Of a stretch of 64,000 nucleotides of DNA, positions 9,550 to 18,319 are shown in pieces; positions within the stretch are counted from its first letter, which is position 1; each line of letters begins with the position of its first letter. Source of the stretch: Burkholderia humptydooensis (GTDB lineage: Bacteria > Pseudomonadota > Gammaproteobacteria > Burkholderiales > Burkholderiaceae); the NCBI RefSeq assembly GCF_001513745.1, contig NZ_CP013382.1:868001-932000 (forward strand), read 5' to 3'. Below the pieces are notes generated by a model that made no database searches, was not told the origin of the DNA, and saw only the letters and a list, made by a program, of their open reading frames with translations. A program made the translations under genes and the position numbers.

Positions 9550-9722
9550 GGCGCTTGGTTCTCCGATGGATCGATCGTTGGCGTGAGGACAGCGCGCGTC
9601 CGATCGCGTATGAGCGGTGAGGGGCGAGAGGCTCGCGCGCGACGCAGCCTCGCCGCGGCAGGGCGACGATGGCGGCGGCGGATGAGACGGGCGGCGCTAA
9701 CGAATCCGGATGGACCGCGCGC

Positions 9723-10415
9723 TCATGGAAAGATGAGCCCCTGTCGCGTCGCCTTCACGGCGGCGAACGTGCGGCTGCGCGTGTTGAGCTTCTCCATCGC
9801 GTTCTCGATGTGGAAGTCGACCGTGTATTTGGAGATGTCGAGCATGTTCGCGATGACCCACGACGACTTGCCGCGCGCGACCCACGTGAGGCACATCTGT
9901 TCGCGGTCCGTCAGATGGACGGACGGCGGAATCGGGCTGCACGTGCGCATGCTCTGGAACTGCAGGTTGAACTGCATGCCGAGCAGATACGCGTTGCGCC
10001 ATTTCGCGTCGGCGTCGTGCGTCGGCGCGGTGCCGGACAGGCTGACCAGCAGCACGCGTCCGAGCGGCTGATGCAGCGGAATGCTGATGCCGTTGTCGAG
10101 TCCCGCGTCCTCCGCTTCCATCAGCAGATGCCGTTCGCGCAGATTCGACGTCGCGATGTCGTTCCACGAGAACGGCGTGCTGTACTGGAATGCCGCGCGA
10201 TGGACGGGATCGATGGCGAAGTAGTCGCTGCGGGTGTAATGCTCGACCCACTCCGACGGATAGTGCAGCGAGACGACGTCGATCGATGCCGGATGCGACG
10301 CGCCCGACAGTTCGACGATCGCATGGTGCTGATAGCCGATCTGCAGCGCCGCCTGCCTGAAAGTCTCGATCAGTGTGCGGACGTCGCGCGACTCCGGCAA
10401 GGTGGCGGAGAGCAT
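9723..10415 (-). CDS. LuxR-family quorum-sensing regulator
   Basis: About 230 residues: an N-terminal autoinducer-binding domain (WVEHYTRSDYFAIDPV carries the Trp, Tyr and Asp that contact the lactone) and a C-terminal LuxR HTH (LTDREQMCLTWVARGKSSWV, then IANMLDISKYTVDFHIENAM). I chose the ATG at 10415 (MLSATLPESRD) because it matches the usual family start. A TTG at 10499 would add 28 low-complexity residues. It is transcribed toward luxI and probably pairs with it. Confidence 0.88.
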   Translation of the reverse strand: MLSATLPESRDVRTLIETFRQAALQIGYQHHAIVELSGASHPASIDVVSLHYPSEWVEHYTRSDYFAIDPVHRAAFQYSTPFSWNDIATSNLRERHLLMEAEDAGLDNGISIPLHQPLGRVLLVSLSGTAPTHDADAKWRNAYLLGMQFNLQFQSMRTCSPIPPSVHLTDREQMCLTWVARGKSSWVIANMLDISKYTVDFHIENAMEKLNTRSRTFAAVKATRQGLIFP

Positions 10416-11038
10416 CGGTGTCGAAGCGCTTTCCCCGGACGACGACCCCGCACCGTCGTCTCCACCTGTTCGATATTCGCGTTGAAGCAGCCTGCTCAAT
10501 TTGCATGCCCCCGTTATTGAAAATCAAGACTTTCGAAAGTGCCGTGTACCGGGTTGGGGACGCGTCGCCAATGAAAATCGGATAACGCAATGACGTTGAA
10601 ATTGTCTGCAAATAATATCAAATGCAATAACGATTGCAAGAGCGGCGTTCGGATAATCGGCGGTTCATTTTGGGAGAGCGTCCGATATTTTTATCTCGAT
10701 GCGCCGGGTATTTTTCGCTGCCTGAAACGATCCGGATGACGAGGTGGTGGGGTGCGAGCAGATTGACGCAGCGATCGGCATCTTAAACCGATGCTGCGAT
10801 GCAATAGGCAAGTTCATTTCATTTTCGCGTCGGCAAGTTTTTATGCGGGGAGCGAGTAAGCATGGAATCGTCGCGGGAAATCGCTGCCGGCGGGGAGTGG
10901 CGGTGAATGATTATTCGGGCGGATTCGGGCTTATTAGATGTGCGGTAAATTCTTGTTTTCGTCGGAAAATGGCGAGCGAATATATTCGTGGCGGAACGCG
11001 AGCCGGCGCCGCATTTCGCGCGGCGATCCGGCCGGCCT
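10416..11038. other. Long AT-rich intergenic region upstream of luxR
   Basis: About 620 bp with no supported gene and clearly lower GC than its surroundings. It holds two short perfect palindromes: ACTTTCGAAAGT at 10529-10540 and TGCAAT-aacg-ATTGCA at 10623-10638. Either could be part of luxR control, but neither matches a known Burkholderia lux box that I can assert. The few short reading frames here lack ribosome sites or motifs. Confidence 0.4.
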
Positions 11039-11800
11039 TCAGAGCGTTTTGACGAGATTCGCCGCGTCCGCGCGCAGCGCGACGCGATCGAATTTTCCGT
11101 TCGGATTGCGCGGCAGCGACGCGCGGGTTGCGATCGTATGCGGCACCATGTACGGCGGAAGCTGCTGCGCGCACCATGCGCGCAGCGCGTCGTGCGCGAA
11201 CGAAGCGGCGGACAGCGGCACGACGACGAGCGTGATCGATTCGCCGAGTTCGTCGTGGGGCACGCCGAGCGCGACCGCTTCGGCCACGAGCCCGCTCGCG
11301 TGCGCGACATCCTCGATCTCCTCGGGGCTGATCCGGTAGCCGGAGCGCTTGATCTGCGCATCGTTGCGCGCGACGAAATAGAGGAATCCGTCGTCGTCGC
11401 GGCGCACGAGATCGCCGGACCAGACGGCCGTCTCACGCGGCGCGCCGCCCGGCTTCGCCTCGGGCGAGGGCCGATAGCGAAGCGCGGTGCGCGCCGCATC
11501 GTTCCAGTAGCCGAGCGTCACGCAAGCGCCGACGTGAACCAGTTCGCCGACCTCGTTCGGCGCGCATGGCGCGCCGTCCTCGCGCACGACGAGAATCCGC
11601 GCGTTCGGCATCGCCTTGCCGATCGAGTCGGGGCGACGGTCGACTTCGGCGGGGTCGAGCTAGGTCGAGCGGAACGCTTCCGTCAGCCCGTACATCAGAT
11701 ACGGCGATGCGTTCGGGAACAGGTCGCGCAGCGCACGCAGCACCGGTTGCGGCATGTGGCCGCCGGTGTTCGCGAAATAGCGCAGCCGTGTGCGCGCATC
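11039..11800 (-). pseudogene. AMP-dependent acyl-CoA ligase, 3' remnant with a nonsense codon
   Basis: The frame encodes the C-terminal half of an adenylate-forming ligase: RYFANTGGHMPQPVLRALRD, then YLMYGLTEAFRST, then an in-frame TAG (11660-11662), then LDPAEVDRRPDSIGKAMPNA, WSGDLVRRDDDGFLYF, KRSGYRISPEEIED and PRNPNGKFDR. The family usually has a tyrosine at the TAG position (AFRSTYL), so one substitution made the stop. Homology is lost upstream of about 11800, so the N-terminal half is missing. The stretch after the stop (11039-11611) could still be read as a 190-residue fragment, but without the main AMP-binding motif it should be inactive. Confidence 0.85.
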
Positions 11801-11950
11801 GCGACAGATGAATGCATGCGCAACCATTGGGATTCGTTCGGCCCGGCGTGCGTGGTCGAGCGCGCGGAACGCGGCGCATGCGCATCGATTTGCGCGCGTC
11901 GGCCCGTGATGCTCGTTCAGTCCGTGCCCGCGGCGGCGTGAGCGTCGGCG

Positions 11951-12733
11951 TCACAGCGCATCGTGAAAGATGATCCCGAGCGTGTATCGTTGCCCGGAGC
12001 GCAAGCGGCTCACGCCATGCCGAAGATTCACCCGATATGCGCCGCGCGCGCCTTGCACCGGACGATGATGAACGGCGAAGACGACCGCGTCGCCTTGTTC
12101 GAGCGGCACGACGTCGACGCGCGATTGCATGCGCGGCCGTTGCTCGGTGATCACGAATTCGCCGCCCGTGAAATCGGCGCCCGGCTTCGACAGCAGGATC
12201 GCCGCCTGCAGCGGGAATACATGCTCGCCGTACAGATCCTGATGCAGGCAGTTGTAGTCGTCTTCGCGATAGCGCAGCAGCAGCGGCGTCGGACGCCGTT
12301 GCCCGGCCGCGTGACAACGTTCGATGAATCGTTCGTGCTCGGCGGGGAAGCGCGCGTCGATGCGCATCCGCGCATGCCAGCGATTCGCGATCGGCGCGAG
12401 GTGCGGATAGAGCGACGTGCGCAGCGCGTGGATCGCGCGCGGCAGCGGGTGGCCGAAATACTGGTATTCGCCGCGGCCGAACCCGTGGCGCGCCATCGTC
12501 ACGCGGCTGCGGAACAGCGCGTCGCGCGCGTAGAGCGCGGCGAGCGCTTCGCACGTGCGCGGCGCGAGCAGCCCGCGGACGATCGCGTGACCGTCGCGGT
12601 CGAGATCCCGTTCGATCGACGCCCACGGCAGCGCGTCGATCCGTTGCGCGAGCGCCGTTTCGCGCGCCGCGCCGCTCGCCGTTTCGTCGCGCGCGCGGGC
12701 GGCCGCCACAGGTGGTTCGGACATCGTATTCAT
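11951..12733 (-). CDS. 2-oxoglutarate/Fe(II)-dependent oxygenase
   Basis: A 260-residue protein of the prolyl-4-hydroxylase-like 2OG-Fe(II) superfamily. The iron ligands are visible as HQD in YNCLHQDLYGEHVFPLQ and the distal His in VNLRHGVSRLRSGQRYT, with the Arg of SGQRYTLG expected to hold 2-oxoglutarate. The start at 12733 was chosen for the GAGGAAG 8 nt upstream; an ATG at 12724 is the alternative. The substrate is unknown. It lies upstream of the broken ligase on the same strand. Confidence 0.8.
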   Translation of the reverse strand: MNTMSEPPVAAARARDETASGAARETALAQRIDALPWASIERDLDRDGHAIVRGLLAPRTCEALAALYARDALFRSRVTMARHGFGRGEYQYFGHPLPRAIHALRTSLYPHLAPIANRWHARMRIDARFPAEHERFIERCHAAGQRRPTPLLLRYREDDYNCLHQDLYGEHVFPLQAAILLSKPGADFTGGEFVITEQRPRMQSRVDVVPLEQGDAVVFAVHHRPVQGARGAYRVNLRHGVSRLRSGQRYTLGIIFHDAL

Positions 12734-12879
12734 CGGCGCTTCCTCGCTGCATCGTGGGGGGATCGATGCGGCCAGTCTAGCGAGGCGGGCGATTCCACGC
12801 ACACCGGATCTTGCGCTGCAATTCGCGCCGCGCGTTGCACGCCGCCGCCGCACGCCGCGCCGTCATTCCGCCACGCGCG

Positions 12880-14466
12880 TCAGAGCAACGCGTGAAAGGT
12901 CCAATAGAGCGCGCCCGCGAGCACGATCGACGCGGGCAGCGTCAGCACCCACGCGAGCACGAGGCTGCGCACCGTGCTCCATTGCAGTCCCGAACCGTTC
13001 GCGGCCATCGTGCCCGCGACGCCGGACGACAGCACGTGCGTCGTCGACACCGGCAGCCCGTATGCATCGGCCGCGCCGATCGTCAGCATCGCGACGACTT
13101 CCGCCGATGCGCCTTGCCCGTACGTCAGATGCTGCTTGCCGATCTTCTCGCCGACGGTCACGACGATGCGCCGCCAGCCGACCATCGTGCCGAGGCCGAG
13201 CGCGATCGCGACCGCGACCTTGACCCAGGTCGGAATGAACTTTGTCGCGTGATCGAGGTGCTTGCGATAGTCGTCGAGCGCGCGGCGGTCCGCCTGCGAG
13301 AACGCCGGCTGGCCGGTCTTCTCCATCAGGCGCAGCGCTTCGGACACCAGATACATCGTATTGCGAACGTTGTCCGCCTGGCCCTCGGGCACTTTCGCGA
13401 TCGAGCCCGTCGCGCCGACTTCGGCCGCGAGTGCGTCGGACAACTGACGAACCGCGGGCAGCGTCGCGCCGCCCAGGCGGCGCGACTGCACGTACGTCTG
13501 CACTGCGGCGCGCGGGTTCGGCGACGGCGGCGCGTCGCCCGCATAGTGCGCGAGCGCCTCGGACGCGCGATGCGCGACGGCGATGAACGTCTGCGTCTCG
13601 CCGGGCGTGACCGCCTTGTTGAGCGCGTACGCGGTCGGCACGGTGCCGATCAGGATCAGCATGATGAGCCCCATGCCTTTCTGCCCGTCGTTCGAGCCGT
13701 GCGCGAACGACACGCCGGTGCAGGTCAGGATCAGCAGGCCGCGGACCCAGAACGGCGGCGGCTCGTTCGTCTGCGGCTCGAGATACAGCGCGGGCACGCG
13801 CACGAGCGCCTTCAGCGCGACGAGCAGCAGGCCCGCGCACAGGAACCCGGCGATCGGCGAGAACAGCAGCGACTTGCCGACGCCCGCCGCCTGCGCCCAG
13901 TCGACGCCGCTCGTGCCGGACGGCCCGTGCATCAGTTGATTCGCGAGCCCGACGCCGATGATCGAGCCGATCAGCGTGTGCGAGCTCGACGAAGGCAGGC
14001 CGAAATACCAGGTCGCGAGATTCCATGCGATCGCCGCGATCAGCAGCGCGAACACCATCGCGAAGCCCGCGCCGTGGCCGACCTGCAGGATCAGCTCGAC
14101 GGGCAGCAGTTGCAGGATGCCGAACGCGACCGCGCCCGTGGACGCCATCACGCCGAGAAAATTCCAGATGCCCGACCAGATGACCGCGACGTTCGGCGTC
14201 AGCGAATGCGTGTAGATGACGGTCGCGACGGCGTTCGCGGTGTCGTGGAAGCCGTTGACGAACTCGAAGCCGAGCGCGATCGCGAGCGCGACGCCGAGCA
14301 GCAGATACGGAAACGCCGAGCGTCCGCCGACGGGGGCGAGATCCGCGAACAGGTGGACGAACACATACGCGACGCCGGCTGCGAGGAGGGCGACGAGGAG
14401 CGCGACGCCCAGATGCCGGGTGCGCCCGAGCTCTTCGCTCGCCGCAGCGGACAGAGGGTGGTTCAT
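12880..14466 (-). CDS. Inorganic phosphate transporter, Pit family
   Basis: A 528-residue inner-membrane protein with about ten membrane helices in two halves separated by a long cytoplasmic loop. Both PHO-4 repeats are visible: GFEFVNGFHDTANAVATVIY near residue 75 and GAADAYGLPVSTTHVLSSGV near residue 470. GTSGVDWAQAAGV and SSSHTLIGSIIG are also typical. It should move metal-phosphate with protons at low affinity. No PhoU-like partner gene is adjacent. Confidence 0.92.
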   Translation of the reverse strand: MNHPLSAAASEELGRTRHLGVALLVALLAAGVAYVFVHLFADLAPVGGRSAFPYLLLGVALAIALGFEFVNGFHDTANAVATVIYTHSLTPNVAVIWSGIWNFLGVMASTGAVAFGILQLLPVELILQVGHGAGFAMVFALLIAAIAWNLATWYFGLPSSSSHTLIGSIIGVGLANQLMHGPSGTSGVDWAQAAGVGKSLLFSPIAGFLCAGLLLVALKALVRVPALYLEPQTNEPPPFWVRGLLILTCTGVSFAHGSNDGQKGMGLIMLILIGTVPTAYALNKAVTPGETQTFIAVAHRASEALAHYAGDAPPSPNPRAAVQTYVQSRRLGGATLPAVRQLSDALAAEVGATGSIAKVPEGQADNVRNTMYLVSEALRLMEKTGQPAFSQADRRALDDYRKHLDHATKFIPTWVKVAVAIALGLGTMVGWRRIVVTVGEKIGKQHLTYGQGASAEVVAMLTIGAADAYGLPVSTTHVLSSGVAGTMAANGSGLQWSTVRSLVLAWVLTLPASIVLAGALYWTFHALL

Positions 14467-14609
14467 GACGGCCCTTGTTTGGAACGGACCTTTCGATCCT
14501 AGCCGTCGCGATCAGGCAGTTTGATGACAGCGCGCAAAGGAGGCGCGATTCGGAGGCGCGATTCGGGCGTGCGGTTCGTCGGCGGCGCGGCACTGGCAGC
14601 CGCGCGCCG

Positions 14610-15074
14610 TCACGGAATCGGCAGCTCGGCTTCGCGCTTCACCTCGCGCAGCGACAGCGCCGACTCGATCGACGTGACGCCCGGCAGCACGCGCAGCGTC
14701 TCGCGCAGGAACGTGCCGTAGTCGTCGAGATCGTGCGCGACGACTTGCAGCAGATAGTCGGCGGACCCCGACACGTTGTGGCACGATAGGATGCGCGGAA
14801 TGCCGAGCACCTCGCGCTCGAAGCGGTTCGCGACGCTGCGGTCGTGAACCGAGCAGCGCAGCAGCACGAACGCGACGACGCCGAAGCCGAGCGCGTTGCG
14901 CGAGAGCTGCGCGCGATAGCGCTCGATGTAGCCGTCGCTTTCGAGGCGCTTGAGCCGGCGCGCGCACGGCGTTTCGCTCAGGCCCACCGAATCGGCGAGG
15001 CGGGCGACCGGGATGCGGCCGTCGAGCTGCACTGCGGCGAGAATGGCGCGGTCGGTTTTGTCGAGATCGATCAT
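14610..15074 (-). CDS. Lrp/AsnC-family transcriptional regulator
   Basis: A 154-residue feast/famine regulator with an N-terminal HTH (LDKTDRAILAAVQLDGRIPV, then ARLADSVGLSETPCARRLKR) and a C-terminal RAM domain (about residues 65-150). The ATG at 15074 was chosen because it opens the family motif; an upstream start at 15134 would add 20 unrelated residues. It is divergent from the LysE-type exporter across 134 bp, the classic pairing in which the Lrp protein senses the amino acid and switches on export. Confidence 0.9.
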   Translation of the reverse strand: MIDLDKTDRAILAAVQLDGRIPVARLADSVGLSETPCARRLKRLESDGYIERYRAQLSRNALGFGVVAFVLLRCSVHDRSVANRFEREVLGIPRILSCHNVSGSADYLLQVVAHDLDDYGTFLRETLRVLPGVTSIESALSLREVKREAELPIP

Positions 15075-15208
15075 GGTGTGGGAATGCTCTAAAAAATCTG
15101 TTTCCAGTAGTGTATTCCAATAAATTTGGTGCATCTGCCGGCTAAATTAGCCAAAAAATCCTTGCCGGGAAGGTGCAATATGGAGCCCTTTTCCACCCGG
15201 GTTCGATC

Positions 15209-15829
15209 ATGCTTTCCGCTCATCTGCTGCTCGTCTACGTCGCTGCCGTCGTCGCTGTCTACGCCGTGCCCGGCCCCGACATGGCGTTCGTGCTGCAGAC
15301 GGGCATCGGTCGCGGCGCGCGGCACGGCGCGGCCGCCGCCGCCGGGCTCGGGCTCGCGCGCGCCGCGCACGTGACGCTGTCCGCGTGCGGCATCGCCGCG
15401 CTCCTGAAGAGCGCGCCGTGGCTCTACGAGACCGTGCGCTACGGCGGCGCGCTGTACCTCGCGTACGTCGCGGTGCAGATCTTCCGCTCGCCGGCGTTTG
15501 CGCTGCCCGACGACGGCGCGCCCGCTGCCCGGCTGCGTCATACCTTCGCCAAGGGCCTCCTCACCAACCTGCTCAACCCGAAGGCGCTGCTGTTCTGCTC
15601 GGTGCTGCTGCCGCAGTTCGTCCAGCAGGGCGGCGCGCCGGTGATCGCGCAGATGGCGGCGCTCGGCGCGGTGCTCGTGCTCGCGGGCTTATGCTTCGAT
15701 CTCGCGTGCGTCGCCGGCGCGACGCGCATCGCCGGATGGTTGCGCGCGCATCCGCTTGCGCAGATCGCGCAGCGCTGGACGTTTTCCGCCGTGCTGTTCG
15801 GCTTCGCGCTGCGACTGTCGATCGACTGA
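15209..15829 (+). CDS. LysE/RhtB-family amino-acid exporter
   Basis: A 206-residue inner-membrane protein with six predicted helices. The conserved VPGPDMAFVLQTGIGRGARHG stretch and FAKGLLTNLLNPKALLFC are typical of LysE/RhtB exporters. The ATG at 15209 is preferred; a GTG at 15173 is an alternative that adds 12 residues. It is divergent from, and probably controlled by, the Lrp-type regulator upstream. The exported amino acid is unknown. Confidence 0.88.
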   Translation: MLSAHLLLVYVAAVVAVYAVPGPDMAFVLQTGIGRGARHGAAAAAGLGLARAAHVTLSACGIAALLKSAPWLYETVRYGGALYLAYVAVQIFRSPAFALPDDGAPAARLRHTFAKGLLTNLLNPKALLFCSVLLPQFVQQGGAPVIAQMAALGAVLVLAGLCFDLACVAGATRIAGWLRAHPLAQIAQRWTFSAVLFGFALRLSID

Positions 15830-16197
15830 CTCGATCGGCTGACGCGACGCGCGCGAGTGCCGGCATCGGCATCGATGCACGACGCGATCGACGCACGCGA
15901 GGCAACTAACCGCGAATTTCCCGGAATCGCCTGAAATCGCCCGAATCGGCGCGCCGCGCGCGCCGCCCGTGCGCAAGCGCGTCTCGCGCGGCGCGTCGAA
16001 CGTCGCGAACGGCCGTCGCGAGCGCTCGAGATGCGTGCGCAGGAACGCCGCGCGTGCTTTACACTTGCTTTGCCGTACTGTCGCACGGTCCCCGTGGCGG
16101 CGTGTGTGCGCCGTCCGACATACCGCCCGGAACTGCGATCGGGCGACCGTGTCCGAATCCTGGCAACCCGTTATCACGGCTTCTGGAGGATCCGAAT
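15830..16197. other. Intergenic region before the sedolisin gene
   Basis: About 370 bp of GC-rich DNA. I see no gene, no strong hairpin terminator and no clear promoter. Only the GGAGG ribosome site at 16185-16189 is clear. Confidence 0.4.
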
Positions 16198-17787
16198 ATG
16201 GCAAGGCATCTTCACGCCGGCAACGAATCGCAGATCGTCGCCGAATCCACGTGCATCGGCCCGTGCGATCCGGCCGAGACGATTCATGTGGCGGTGATGT
16301 TGCGGCGGCAGGAAGAGCAGCACCTCGATTCGCTGTTGCAAGGCCTCGCGAGCGGCGATCCGAACGCGAAGCCGGTCTCGCGCGAAGCGTTCGCCCAGCG
16401 TTTCTGCGCCCATCCCGACGACGTCGGGAAAGTCGAGGCGTTCGCGCAGCGGCACGGCCTCGCGGTCGCGCGCGTCGATCCGGTCGAGAGCCTCGTCGTG
16501 CTGACGGGCACGATCGCACAGTTCGAGGCGGCGTTCGGCGTGAAGCTCGAGCGCTTCGAGCACCGGACGATCGGCCAGTATCGCAGCCGCACGGGCGACA
16601 TCACGCTGCCGGACGAGCTGCACGACGTCGTCACCGCGGTGCTCGGGCTCGACAATCGCCCGCAGGCCCGGCCGCACTTCCGGCTGCGGCCGACTTTCCA
16701 GCCCGCGCGCGGCACGGCCATCACCTTCACGCCGCCGCAGATCGCGGCGCTCTACGATTTCCCGCCCGGCGACGGCGCGGGCCAGTGCATCGCGATCGTC
16801 GAGCTCGGCGGCGGCTATCGGCCGGCCGAGGTCCAGCAGTATTTCAGCGGCCTCGGGCTCGCGCGGCAGCCGAAGCTCGTCGACGTGAACGTCGGCGCCG
16901 GCCGCAACGCGCCGACGGGCGATCCGAGCGGGCCGGACGGCGAAGTCGCGCTCGATATCGAGGTCGCGGGCGCGATCGCGCCCGGCGCGACGCTCGCCAT
17001 CTATTTTGCGCAGAACAGCGACGCCGGCTTCATCCAGGCGGTCAACCAGGCCGTGCACGACACGACGAACCGGCCGTCCGTCGTGTCGATCAGTTGGGGC
17101 GCGGCGGAGGCTAGCTGGACGTCGCAATCGATCCAGGCGTTCGGCCGCGTGCTGCAGTCGGCCGCGGCGCTCGGCGTGACGGTGTGCGCGGCGTCCGGCG
17201 ACGACGGCTCGAACGACGGCTTGCAGGACGGCGCGAATCACGTCGATTTCCCGGCGTCGAGCCCGTACGTGCTCGCGTGCGGCGGCACGCGGCTCGACGC
17301 GCTGCCGGGGCAGGGCATTCGCAGCGAGGTCGTGTGGAACGACGAAGCGGCGGGCGGCGGCGCGACGGGCGGCGGCGTCAGCACCGTGTTCGACGCGCCG
17401 CAGTGGCAGAGCGGCCTGAGCGCGACGCTCGCGCAGGGCGGCAGTGCGTCGCCGCTCGCGAAGCGCGGCGTGCCGGACGTCGCGGGTGACGCGTCGCCCG
17501 CGACGGGCTACGAGGTGCTCGTCGCGGGCACGTCGACGGTGATGGGCGGCACGAGCGCCGTCGCGCCGCTGTGGGCCGCGCTCGTCGCGCGGATCAACGC
17601 GGCGGCGGGCAGCCCCGCAGGCTGGATCAACCCGAAGCTGTACCGGAACGCGGGCGCGCTGCACGACGTCTCGGTGGGCGACAACGGCGCGTATGCGGCG
17701 ACGCCGGGCTGGGACGCGTGCACGGGGCTCGGCAGCCCGGACGGCGCGAAGGTCGCGGCGGCGCTGAAGAGCGGCGCGGCGGGCTGA
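16198..17787 (+). CDS. Pro-kumamolisin/sedolisin (S53) serine-carboxyl peptidase
   Basis: A 529-residue zymogen. The N-terminal half (about residues 20-170) is the Pro-kumamolisin activation domain, with LVVLTGTIAQFEAAFGVKLE near its end. The catalytic domain has Glu and Asp in DGEVALDIEVAGAIAPGA (ExxxD), the oxyanion Asp in CAASGDDGSNDG, and the nucleophilic Ser in GGTSAVAPLWA. The C-terminal calcium site is DVSVGDNG, then TPGWDACTGLGSPDG. The ATG at 16198 has GGAGG upstream. I see no Sec signal peptide, which is odd for a protease normally active outside the cell in acid; the export route is unclear. Confidence 0.92.
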   Translation: MARHLHAGNESQIVAESTCIGPCDPAETIHVAVMLRRQEEQHLDSLLQGLASGDPNAKPVSREAFAQRFCAHPDDVGKVEAFAQRHGLAVARVDPVESLVVLTGTIAQFEAAFGVKLERFEHRTIGQYRSRTGDITLPDELHDVVTAVLGLDNRPQARPHFRLRPTFQPARGTAITFTPPQIAALYDFPPGDGAGQCIAIVELGGGYRPAEVQQYFSGLGLARQPKLVDVNVGAGRNAPTGDPSGPDGEVALDIEVAGAIAPGATLAIYFAQNSDAGFIQAVNQAVHDTTNRPSVVSISWGAAEASWTSQSIQAFGRVLQSAAALGVTVCAASGDDGSNDGLQDGANHVDFPASSPYVLACGGTRLDALPGQGIRSEVVWNDEAAGGGATGGGVSTVFDAPQWQSGLSATLAQGGSASPLAKRGVPDVAGDASPATGYEVLVAGTSTVMGGTSAVAPLWAALVARINAAAGSPAGWINPKLYRNAGALHDVSVGDNGAYAATPGWDACTGLGSPDGAKVAAALKSGAAG

Positions 17788-18319
17788 CGGGCGGCGGGCG
17801 AGACGGTGCGCGGCGTCGCGCATGCCGGCGCGCCGACGCATCGGGCACGCAGGCGCGCGGGCACGCGGGCTGCGGCGTTGCGGCGCTTGACGCCGGAGGC
17901 GGGGTGCCGGAGATTTTTGCGGTGCGGGACGGCCGGAGCTGGGCCCAGCCGCGGCGGTTCGGCGGCGCCGGTGCACGATGCACGGCACCCCCGACGAAGC
18001 GATCATCGCGCCGGCGGCGACGTGACGCGCCATAAGCGCCGCGCGGCCGGCGCGGCGACGATGATTTCGAATTCCCGGCTCGCCGTTGCGGCGATGCCGG
18101 CGCCGCAACGGCGTGTCGCCGCCGCTGCGGCGAAGCAGCAGCGAAGCAGCGGCGAAGCAGCGGCGGCAGCGGCGGCAGCGCATTGCGCGAAGCCGGCCCG
18201 AAGCCGGCCCGGCGTGATTCGCCTTCCGCGGCGCGCACGCGGCCGGCGTCGGCGGCAAACGGCTTGGCACGATTGACGATTCGTTCATGCACCCTCAATA
18301 GAACAGAAGGAGCAGCACG
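17788..18319. other. Intergenic region with degenerate GC-rich tandem repeats
   Basis: About 530 bp without a supported gene. Around 18118-18180 it holds degenerate tandem repeats of units such as GCGAAGCAGC and GGCGGCAGC. Similar low-complexity repeats often vary in copy number between Burkholderia strains. The ribosome site AGAAGGAG for the next gene lies just before 18320. Confidence 0.5.

Noticed and set aside
10529..10540. ACTTTCGAAAGT as a lux box for luxR
   Set aside because: It is a perfect palindrome but too short and not of a lux-box pattern I can assert. It is kept only as a note in the intergenic entry.
11433..12752. A long Arg-rich frame overlapping the 2OG oxygenase and ligase remnant
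   Set aside because: It is a shadow frame; the oxygenase motifs are in another frame.
16174..18288. A 700-codon open frame antisense to the sedolisin gene
   Set aside because: GC-rich codon use leaves long antisense frames open. The product is Arg/Ala-rich with no motif, while the plus-strand frame has a complete peptidase active site.
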